Source: DASRAA01 sp036512955
Lineage (GTDB): Bacteria; Acidobacteriota; Terriglobia; Terriglobales; Acidobacteriaceae
Direction of reading: 5' to 3'
DNA: 5,966 nt
Assembly: GCA_036512955.1 (NCBI GenBank)
Contig: DATBZX010000043.1
Span: 1-5,966 of the forward strand
The notes below the pieces were generated by a model. That model saw only the letters and a program-made list of their open reading frames with translations. It searched no databases and had not been told where the DNA came from. Of the stretch, positions 1 through 5,227 are shown piece after piece. The position numbers and the translations under genes are program-made. How positions within the stretch are numbered: position 1 is the stretch's first letter; each line of letters starts with the position of its first letter.

Positions 1-1
1 C

Positions 2-1249
2 CGTCTGCACAAGCGCGTGACGGAAAGCATAGAACGATCGGGCGGGGTCGACAACCAGCGTGCCCTCCACCATCTTCTGTCCCTGCTCAAGTACGTGAGC
101 GGGGACTATGATGATCCGAACACGTTCACGGCGATAAAGAGCGCGCTGGGTAGCGCTCGGCGCCCGGCGCACTACCTCGCTATCCCGCCCTCGCTCTTCG
201 AGATGGTGATCAAAGGACTAGGTGCTGCGAACTTGGCCGCGCATGCACGCGTCATTGTCGAAAAGCCGTTCGGACGCGACCTGGCCTCCGCGCGGGAGCT
301 CAATCGCGTCGCGCGGACGGTGTTCCCGGAAGACTCGATCTTCCGCATCGACCATTTCCTAGGAAAGGAGGCGATCATGAATATCCTCTACTTCCGCTTC
401 GCCAATTCGTTCCTGGAGCCGATCTGGAACCGCAACTACGTAGCCAGCGTCCAGGTAACCCTATCCGAGGATTTCGGCGTCGGGAGCCGCGGGTCGTTTT
501 ACGAAACCGCCGGCTGTCTGCGCGACGTGGTGGAGAACCACCTCTTCCAGGTCGTCGCGCTGCTCGCCATGGAGCCCCCGTCGGATAGGGACTTCGGAGC
601 CGTGCAAACCGAAAAAGCCAAGGTCTTTCAAGCCATGCGCCCTCTCAAGCGCGACGACTTGGTGCGCGGCCAGTATGCTGGCTACCGGAAGGAGCAAGGC
701 GTGGCGAAGAACTCCGACGTCGAAACCTTCTGCGCCATGCGGCTCTTTATTGACTCGTGGCGCTGGGAGGGAGTGCCGTGGTACCTGCGCTCCGGAAAGT
801 ATCTCGCCGAAACCGCGACCGAGGTCCTGGTGGAGCTGAAACCGCCGCCGCAGAGGCTTTTCGCCGACTCAGCGCCGCCGGCTGGCCCGGCCAACTACCT
901 GCGCTTCCGGGTCTCTCCCGACTCGGCAATCGCCATCGCAGCTCGCGTCAAAGTCGCCGGGAAGGAGTTCGTCGGGGAGCAGCGAGAGCTCTACCTGTTC
1001 GAGGAACAGACGGGAGAGGAAGCGCCCTACGAGCGGCTCTTGGGTGATGCCCTGACCGGCGATGGAGCACTCTTCACTCGTGAGGACGCGGTGGAGGCCG
1101 CCTGGTCGGTGGTCGACCCAGTCCTGAAGGGGCACCACAAGGCTCGCCCCTATAAGCGCCGAAGTTGGGGGCCGAGAGAGGCTGATGCGATTATCGCTTC
1201 AGACGGTGGTTGGCACAACCCCATATCCCGTCTGACGACTTCGAGTTGA
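2..1249 (+). CDS. zwf: Glucose-6-phosphate 1-dehydrogenase, 5'-truncated by the window edge
   Basis: Oxidises glucose 6-phosphate to 6-phosphogluconolactone with NADP+ (or NAD+), the cytosolic entry step of the oxidative pentose phosphate pathway. The frame is open to the left edge (residues RLHKR precede the first GTG at 17), and the family's N-terminal nucleotide-binding GASGDL motif is absent. About 60 residues therefore lie outside the window and the GTG at 17 is not the real start. Counting from that GTG, EKPFGRD is at 82-88 and the active-site signature RIDHFLGKE at 110-118, which contains the catalytic His and the substrate-binding Lys. The conserved block GSFYETAGCLRDVVENHLFQ follows at 158-177, then WYLRSGKYL. 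The C-terminus has the usual SWGP...ADAII..DGGWHNP ending, so the 3' end is intact. The next gene downstream is on the other strand. In many bacteria zwf sits beside gnd, pgl or phosphoketolase/ackA genes, which is relevant to the ackA-like remnant downstream. Confidence 0.97.
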   Translation, partial: RLHKRVTESIERSGGVDNQRALHHLLSLLKYVSGDYDDPNTFTAIKSALGSARRPAHYLAIPPSLFEMVIKGLGAANLAAHARVIVEKPFGRDLASARELNRVARTVFPEDSIFRIDHFLGKEAIMNILYFRFANSFLEPIWNRNYVASVQVTLSEDFGVGSRGSFYETAGCLRDVVENHLFQVVALLAMEPPSDRDFGAVQTEKAKVFQAMRPLKRDDLVRGQYAGYRKEQGVAKNSDVETFCAMRLFIDSWRWEGVPWYLRSGKYLAETATEVLVELKPPPQRLFADSAPPAGPANYLRFRVSPDSAIAIAARVKVAGKEFVGEQRELYLFEEQTGEEAPYERLLGDALTGDGALFTREDAVEAAWSVVDPVLKGHHKARPYKRRSWGPREADAIIASDGGWHNPISRLTTSS

Positions 1250-1281
1250 GCCGCATCGACCTGGCGACGGGCAAGGCAATA

Positions 1282-1302
1282 CCTGGGCCAGGCGGCCCAT
1301 GG
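1282..1302 (+). terminator. Hairpin 33 nt after the zwf stop, possible terminator
   Basis: TGGGCC (1284-1289) and GGCCCA (1294-1299) form a perfect 6-bp stem with a 4-nt loop. It is lengthened by CC/GG with one bulged base. Its position just after zwf suits a 3'-end structure. No T-tract follows, so it is not a standard intrinsic terminator. Confidence 0.25.
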
Positions 1303-1576
1303 TCCGGATTCGATCATCGTGTTGGATGGCGCCGCAACTCTTACCGCGCGAGGCCGGAGCATCCTACTCGCGCGGGGCGCTATGGTTTTGTGCCCTTCGG
1401 AACGTACTATTCTCTCAATGCAGGCGTCACCCCGGCAATGTTGTTCAAAAGCCTCCGTTCCTGGCCATACCGATTTTGTCTACGGCTCGGAGTGACGCCG
1501 CTATGGGCTTGGCGTCAAAACAGCAGGGTACGGCTATGAGCACGGGGTTGAATTTCTCCGGGCCGGAACGTGATTA

Positions 1577-1588
1577 CGTATCGATACG
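1577..1588. repeat. Perfect 12-bp palindrome CGTATCGATACG
   Basis: The 12 bases equal their own reverse complement, and the symmetry stops at both ends. It lies in non-coding DNA with no gene start nearby. A 12-bp palindrome is expected about once by chance in a window this size, so a function is not implied. Confidence 0.3.
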
Positions 1589-1662
1589 AGTTTCGGCCGA
1601 GAAATCAAAAACGGTTTCCGACTTGGATCGCAAATCCGACACCTGACGGACGGATGGGACAG

Positions 1663-1702
1663 CGACCGAAGCGGCCGCCCCAGGAATAGGCTTCTTCGGT
1701 CG
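1663..1702. repeat. Inverted repeat with 9-bp perfect arms in the convergent gap
   Basis: CGACCGAAG (1663-1671) is the exact reverse complement of CTTCGGTCG (1694-1702), with a 22-nt spacer that begins inside a GCGGCCGC palindrome (1671-1678). On RNA it would give a stable stem with a large loop. No T-run follows on either strand, so the role is unknown. A bidirectional 3'-end structure is possible. Confidence 0.35.
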
Positions 1703-1801
1703 ATAATGTCCTCCCATCAACACGGTACGCGCCAAGTCCATGAAATCAGGTAGTGAATGCGCCGCTGGGCAGCCGATGGGCACCTCAAGCCCAGGATGGT
1801 C

Positions 1802-1885
1802 GGCTTATCCGGAGGGGCCCGGCTGATGACGGAATTGGAGGAAGCTGCCAAGGCCGGGGACCCGAATCCCGGCCGAATCGCAGTT
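1802..1885 (+). pseudogene. ackA: Probable acetate kinase (ackA) remnant
   Basis: In one forward frame this reads GLSGGARLMTELEEAAKAGD followed by PNPGRIAV. Acetate kinases have a well-conserved stretch of the form GLSG..(S/N)DMRELEEAA.AGD.RA.LA in the same order, about two thirds along a ~400-residue protein, so the match is to a specific internal segment. Just upstream, another frame reads PMGT (1774-1785), which in acetate kinase precedes GLSG by about 45 residues. Downstream at 1956-1971, TACCGCcATCAAGAGC would give YRIKS after removal of one base, resembling the Y-R-(I/V)-K-K that follows in the family. The spacings are not preserved and no full-length frame exists, so if real this is a broken, internally deleted gene. 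AckA next to zwf makes sense, since phosphoketolase/acetate kinase genes often cluster with pentose phosphate genes. The match could still be chance. Confidence 0.42.
1852..1874. repeat. GC-rich hairpin GGCCGGG-N9-CCCGGCC
   Basis: Seven perfectly paired G/C positions flank a 9-nt loop. It lies inside the ackA-like stretch. A stable structure is likely in RNA from either strand, but no T-run follows, so it is not called a terminator. Confidence 0.35.
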
Positions 1886-1978
1886 CAATCCGGGACCGGC
1901 GGTCTGAGTTCGCGCGGAGCGGCTTCGTTCGCCTCGCGCATGTTGTCAGGCGCGTACCGCCATCAAGAGCCCGCGGTG

Positions 1979-2000
1979 CCGTCGCAAACGCGTTTGACGG
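1979..2000 (-). terminator. Hairpin just beyond the clc stop, possible 3'-end structure
   Basis: A perfect 12-bp palindrome (CAAACGCGTTTG, 1985-1996) is flanked by CCGT (1979-1982) and ACGG (1997-2000), which also pair, leaving two unpaired bases on one side. It begins 18 nt downstream of the clc stop on the minus strand, where a terminator would be expected. No T-tract follows, so Rho-independent termination is unproven. Confidence 0.3.
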
Positions 2001-2018
2001 TGGCAAGTGAATTGTGTC

Positions 2019-3821
2019 TTAATCTCTGGTCAAGGTGGCGCGGTTCCCGAATGGAAGACGTAGTCGCAACACCCGTTCGCGATGTCGTTCTTCATTGAGG
2101 TTTCGCACGCGAGCCATCAACAAGTCATGGACCGATATCATTCCAGATAATTGCCCTGTATCGCTGTCGACTACCGGAAGACGTGTAAAACCTGTCTCGG
2201 CCATGCGAAGGACCACAACGCGCAACGGCTCATCCGGGTGAGCCACAATGGGTTCTACCAGTACATCACCTAGAGAAACTCCTGACACCGCGGATTCAGT
2301 GAGTTCACGCAATTGCTTGCGAGTAATCACGCCTCTAATACGTCTTTCGTTGTCCACTACCGGATAGAGGTGCTGTCCGCGCTGGGCCGGCTCGCGGATC
2401 AGCGTATCGCGTAGCTCATTTACCGTTGCCCCTGCCGGAAGCACCACCAGGTTCGTCCGCATGACTTCCCGTACAAATAGGACCTCAAGCGGGTCCGTCG
2501 CATACTCGCGGGTAAGATGAAATCCCCGGCGCGCAACCTTTTCAGTCAGGATGGACCGCTTCAGCAGCAGCACGGTGGTTGCATGAGCCAGGATTGCGGC
2601 CACTAGCAGTGGAAGCAGTACATTAATGTCGTGGGTCAGTTCCAGCGCAAAGAGAATCGCCGTGAACGGCGCCCGCATAGTGCCGGCAAGAATCGCCCCC
2701 ATGCTGACCAGCGGCCAAAAACCAGCACCCTCGTTTGGCAGGAAGGTCGCTTCAACGCCCCCCAGCGCCGCCCCCATCATGAGTAGAGGCGCCAGTACAC
2801 CACCGGACGTTCCCGATCCCAGCGAAATTACCCAGATTGCCGATTTGACCAGCAACACGCCTGCGATCACAGCGCGTGGCACGTCGCCTTGGAGCAGCGA
2901 CTGGATTGTATCGTAGCCAACGCCTAATGCCTGCGGAAAGATCATCCCGCCCAATCCGACTGCGAGGCCGCCAATCGCAGGCCACCACTTCCAATGAATT
3001 GGTAGCTTCATGAATGAGTCTTCCGCTGCATACACGCCCAGCGTCAACAGGCATGAAAGGCAACCCGCCAGAAGGCCCGCAATGACACATCCCGCCAAGC
3101 CCTGTGGGCCAAGAAAAATCGCGTGTTGCGGTACCGGGAAGAGCGGGCCCAGGCCCAGAATGTATCGGCGAGCCGCGCCTGCTGCGGCGCTCGCCAGAGC
3201 CACCGGTATCACGCTCCGTGGCTTCCATTCGAACAGCAACAGTTCAACGGCTAGCAGCACCGCCGCAATGGGAGTGGCAAATGTTGCAGACATGCCCGCA
3301 GCCGCACCCGCAACCAGAAGCGTCTTTCGTTCAGCCGCGGTCAAGTGAAATAGTTGCGAGATTACCGATCCGATGGCTCCCCCAGTCATAATGATCGGGC
3401 CTTCGGCTCCGAACGGACCGCCTGATCCGATCGAGATTGCTGAGGAGATAGGCTTCAGAATCGCCAGCCGTGGCTGTACTTTGCTGCCGTTAATCAGAAT
3501 AGATTCAAGAGCCTCGGGAATACCATGACCGCGAATGCGCTCGGAGCCATAATATGCCATGAAGCCGATAACGAGGCCACCGGCCACGGGAACTAGAACT
3601 GAAAACCAGCCTAGATGGTTTCCGGCTGGAGAAACAAGTGCGGTGCTGATCCGCCCGTAGTAGAAGGCGTTCGTGAAAAAGGCGATGAGACGAAGCAACG
3701 CCCATGCCACGAAAGTGCTCAAGATCCCGATGCCGATCGCGAGCAACGAAATCGGCACCACTCGCGCAGTTGTGGTGAAATCGCCGAGTTTTTGCGAACT
3801 CTGTTTGTGATGTTTACTCAC
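2019..3821 (-). CDS. ClC-family chloride channel/antiporter with C-terminal CBS pair
   Basis: An inner-membrane anion transporter of the ClC fold, 600 residues: a short N-terminal tail, a membrane domain to about residue 430, then two CBS domains (about 450-508 and 516-573) of the type that bind adenine nucleotides and gate ClCs. Family landmarks are in order: GHGIPE (98-103, usual GSGIPE), GAEGP (138-142) with the gating glutamate E140, AAAGMSATFATPIAAVLLAVE (173-193), and GGVLAP (340-345, usual G.F.P). Several ion-path residues differ from E. coli ClcA: Ser107 is His99, the inner proton glutamate E203 aligns with Leu194, Phe357 with Leu343, and Tyr445 with Leu425. GHGIPE-type ClCs appear, from memory, to be a recurrent bacterial group, so this is probably a natural subclass and not damage. 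Whether it is a channel or exchanger, and for which anion, cannot be read from sequence. The start is a GTG overlapping the marR stop (GTGA), so translation is probably coupled. Confidence 0.96.
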   Translation of the reverse strand: MSKHHKQSSQKLGDFTTTARVVPISLLAIGIGILSTFVAWALLRLIAFFTNAFYYGRISTALVSPAGNHLGWFSVLVPVAGGLVIGFMAYYGSERIRGHGIPEALESILINGSKVQPRLAILKPISSAISIGSGGPFGAEGPIIMTGGAIGSVISQLFHLTAAERKTLLVAGAAAGMSATFATPIAAVLLAVELLLFEWKPRSVIPVALASAAAGAARRYILGLGPLFPVPQHAIFLGPQGLAGCVIAGLLAGCLSCLLTLGVYAAEDSFMKLPIHWKWWPAIGGLAVGLGGMIFPQALGVGYDTIQSLLQGDVPRAVIAGVLLVKSAIWVISLGSGTSGGVLAPLLMMGAALGGVEATFLPNEGAGFWPLVSMGAILAGTMRAPFTAILFALELTHDINVLLPLLVAAILAHATTVLLLKRSILTEKVARRGFHLTREYATDPLEVLFVREVMRTNLVVLPAGATVNELRDTLIREPAQRGQHLYPVVDNERRIRGVITRKQLRELTESAVSGVSLGDVLVEPIVAHPDEPLRVVVLRMAETGFTRLPVVDSDTGQLSGMISVHDLLMARVRNLNEERHRERVLRLRLPFGNRATLTRD

Positions 3822-4258
3822 GATGCCATTTTCCCCTTGGAATCTCGCAGGATGGAATTCAGCGCGTACGCCAGTTCAGGACCGGAACGTTCAAGCTCAG
3901 TTCGATGCGCCAGTGCCAGTTTACGGAGGGCCGCACGGCCTGCCGGCGTTAGGCGGACCCACACCTCGCGCTTATCGTCAGGACCAGGATGTCTCGCAAT
4001 CGCGCCTGTGTGCTCCAGCCGATTGATCAGTTCTACCGCGCTGTGATGCTGAATGAATAACCGGGAGGCGATCTCTCTAATAGTCGGCTTTACGTCCTCC
4101 GGAAGGCCATGTACCGCAAGCAGTAGCTGGTGTTGCTGCGCCTCAAGACCGTGTTCTTTCGCAGTCATCTCGCTGAAGTGAAGGAATCGTCGGATCTGTC
4201 TTCGGAACTCGGCTAGATCAAGGTATTGGTCGCTAGAGAGATCCTGCGCAGCCTCCAT
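3818..4258 (-). CDS. MarR-family winged-helix transcriptional regulator
   Basis: A 146-residue cytosolic DNA-binding protein, the usual size for MarR dimers. Helices up to about residue 50 form the start of the dimerisation and sensing region. The helix-turn-helix runs from about 58 to 84 (PTIREIASRLFIQHHSAVELINRLE) and the wing holds DDKREVWVRLTPAG (94-107), the family's D.R....LT signature. The C-terminal helix (108-138) closes the dimer. There are no cysteines, so a thiol-based (OhrR-like) sensing mechanism is ruled out, and the ligand is unknown. The frame extends upstream to a TTG at 4315, but the ATG at 4258 is preferred because the extension would run through a perfect operator-like repeat and a -10-like hexamer. 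It is the first gene of a two-gene operon with clc, overlapping it by 4 bp, so it most likely regulates that transporter and itself. Confidence 0.93.
   Translation of the reverse strand: MEAAQDLSSDQYLDLAEFRRQIRRFLHFSEMTAKEHGLEAQQHQLLLAVHGLPEDVKPTIREIASRLFIQHHSAVELINRLEHTGAIARHPGPDDKREVWVRLTPAGRAALRKLALAHRTELERSGPELAYALNSILRDSKGKMAS
3833..3838 (-). promoter_or_regulatory. Ribosome-binding site for clc inside the end of marR
   Basis: On the minus strand AAGGGG precedes the GTG start (3821-3819) with an 11-nt gap. It lies within the last codons of marR. Its presence supports the GTG as the clc start and allows some initiation independent of coupling. Confidence 0.6.
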
Positions 4259-4263
4259 AGTTA

Positions 4264-4278
4264 TATCGTACCACGATA
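4264..4278. promoter_or_regulatory. Likely MarR operator: TATCGT-N3-ACGATA
   Basis: A perfect inverted repeat with 6-bp arms and a 3-bp centre, 5 bp upstream of the marR ATG. It covers the putative -10 hexamer, so a bound dimer would block transcription of marR-clc. MarR proteins commonly bind symmetric sites of this size in their own promoters. That this MarR binds it is inference. Confidence 0.55.
4265..4270 (-). promoter_or_regulatory. Putative -10 element of marR-clc (TACGAT), leaderless geometry
   Basis: On the minus strand TACGAT is followed by exactly 6 nt (ATAACT) and then the ATG at 4258. With normal -10 spacing, transcription would start at the A of the start codon. No Shine-Dalgarno sequence precedes this ATG, which agrees with a leaderless mRNA. 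No good -35 is visible; TGCAAA at 17-bp spacing is the nearest candidate. Confidence 0.4.
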
Positions 4279-4451
4279 CATAATGCGTTTGCAGCCCAAA
4301 AATGTGATGGAGCAAGAACGTGGGGTCCGTGACTGCAACGGTCGAAGAACTTGGCCAGAATCAGGGACGAAACCCGGCTTGTCGAGCTACCCTGGCTCAG
4401 TCAAAAACCCGCACACATTGGCCCAAGGGGAAGTTGCGCGATTCCTGCCCC

Positions 4452-4467
4452 GGTGACAGCAGTCACA
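4452..4467. promoter_or_regulatory. Crp-type binding site upstream of ric (GGTGA-N6-TCACA)
   Basis: GGTGA CAGCAG TCACA matches nine of ten positions of the Crp consensus TGTGA-N6-TCACA. Its inner GTGAC-N4-GTCAC is perfectly symmetric. Its centre (4459.5) would be at -41.5 of a start near 4501, with a weak -10 candidate CAATAT at 4489-4494, which is the standard layout for class II activation. The adjacent Crp/Fnr regulator has matching recognition-helix residues. Binding itself is inference. Confidence 0.5.
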
Positions 4468-4500
4468 TCAATTGGAGCGCGAAGAGCGCAATATCGCTGT

Positions 4501-4507
4501 GGAAGGA
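4501..4507 (+). promoter_or_regulatory. Ribosome-binding site deciding the ric start
   Basis: GGAAGGA lies 6 nt before the ATG at 4514. The alternative in-frame TTG at 4472 has no comparable site, so the ATG is chosen. Confidence 0.7.
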
Positions 4508-4513
4508 CGTCTC

Positions 4514-5227
4514 ATGGAACTCCGTTCGAATAGCAAGGTGGGAGAAATTGCTGCGGCCTCCATGGCATCGATTCGGGTGTTGGAGGATTTCGGAATAGAC
4601 TATTGCTGGGGTGGAGAGCAGTCCATCACGGAAGCCTGCCGCTCGGCCGGAGTGGACCCGGAAGGGCTTCTTCAAGCCATCGGTGACACGATGCTCTCCA
4701 CTGCGCCAGGGACACGCGACTGGAAGGCAGAGCCGCTCGCCGCACTGATCTGCCACATCGTTTCAGTGCATCACGAGTACCTGAGGCTCGAATTGCCGAG
4801 AATCCAGAAGCGGTTGGCTGTAGTCTATGCAACTTACCGGCAGCGCGACGCCTCTACGCTGGCTCCTCTGCCGGAGATAGTATTCCTGCTAAAGGGAGAA
4901 CTCGAAGTGCACATGCACAAGGAGGAGCGAATGCTTTTCCCCGCCATTGAGGAGTCGGAACGAGCTGCGAGAGGCGCCAACCGTCCTCCATTTCCGTTTG
5001 GAAGATTCGCAAATCCGATCAACATCATGCTGGCCGAGCACGAAAGCGCGGGCGCTTCATTGGACCGGATCCGTAAGATTACTAGGAATTACGAGATTCC
5101 ATCTCATGCCTGTCATACCTACCGGGCGCTTTTCAAGGACTTTAGGTCGCTTGAGCGCGATCTTCATATGCACATTCATCTCGAAAACAATATTCTGTTT
5201 CCGAGGGCTCTTGCGCTTCAGCCCTGA
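4514..5227 (+). CDS. ric: Iron-sulfur cluster repair di-iron protein (RIC/YtfE/ScdA family)
   Basis: A cytosolic di-iron protein of the family that restores Fe-S clusters damaged by nitric oxide or oxidants, probably by handling iron or NO. It is 237 residues, close to the usual 220-240. The N-terminal ScdA_N/DUF542 domain spans about 8-57 (VGEIAAASMASIRVLEDFGI..., then DYCWGG). The C-terminal hemerythrin-like domain spans about 75-230. Aligned to E. coli YtfE, all six iron ligands are present: H87, H133, E137, H176, H220 and E224, in the motifs HHEYLRLELP, HMHKEERMLFP, AEHESAG and HIHLENNILFP. The family's Cys-Cys pair in the N-terminal domain is Cys31-Trp32 here. The gene is divergent from marR-clc and converges with the crp/fnr-type gene, overlapping its end by 10 bp. 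A Crp-type palindrome in its promoter suggests control by that neighbour. Confidence 0.95.
   Translation: MELRSNSKVGEIAAASMASIRVLEDFGIDYCWGGEQSITEACRSAGVDPEGLLQAIGDTMLSTAPGTRDWKAEPLAALICHIVSVHHEYLRLELPRIQKRLAVVYATYRQRDASTLAPLPEIVFLLKGELEVHMHKEERMLFPAIEESERAARGANRPPFPFGRFANPINIMLAEHESAGASLDRIRKITRNYEIPSHACHTYRALFKDFRSLERDLHMHIHLENNILFPRALALQP

Larger units (their letters stand above)
1250..2018. other. Long convergent intergenic region (769 bp) without an intact gene
   Basis: This stretch lies between the zwf stop and the clc stop, so both genes run into it. All open frames inside are short, lack a recognisable family over their length and lack a convincing ribosome site. It contains several inverted repeats (1282-1302, 1577-1588, 1663-1702, 1852-1874, 1979-2000), none followed by a run of T. 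Bases 1802-1885 resemble part of acetate kinase. The most economical reading is a decayed gene plus termination structures for the two flanking genes, but the evidence for decay is limited to short matches. Confidence 0.7.

Noticed and set aside
1383..1394. RYGF tetrapeptide as further evidence for ackA (family motif RYGFHG)
   Set aside because: The residues that follow do not match, and its distance from the other candidate segment is wrong. Four residues are not significant.
1299..1400. Forward-frame peptide PDSIIVLDGAATLTARGRS, resembling either the acetate kinase N-terminus (DSIIVLN) or a glutamate 5-kinase PUA domain (GA..L..RGKSLL)
   Set aside because: Two incompatible families match equally loosely over about 10 residues each, so neither is supported. 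Only the more specific match at 1802-1885 is kept.
1299..1646. 115-residue forward open frame in the zwf-clc gap
   Set aside because: It has no ribosome site and no recognisable family, has irregular composition, and spans several inverted repeats. It is not supported as a gene.
2752..3228. 158-residue open frame on the minus strand in another frame of clc
   Set aside because: It is wholly inside the clearly coding clc frame on the same strand, with low-complexity Arg/Gly-rich composition typical of a shadow frame.
4256..4315. Longer MarR protein (165 residues) from the TTG at 4315
   Set aside because: The extra 19 residues match no MarR feature and would make the operator-like repeat and -10 element coding. 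The ATG at 4258 gives a normal family length.
4453..4466. Reading the ric palindrome as an Fnr/Dnr box (TTGAT-N4-ATCAA)
   Set aside because: The half-sites are GTGAC, with G where Fnr sites have T. The Crp reading GGTGA-N6-TCACA fits better and agrees with the neighbour's Arg at the discriminating position.
4472..4513. Longer RIC protein starting at TTG 4472
   Set aside because: There is no ribosome site before it, whereas GGAAGGA sits 6 nt before the ATG at 4514, and the family domain begins just after that ATG.
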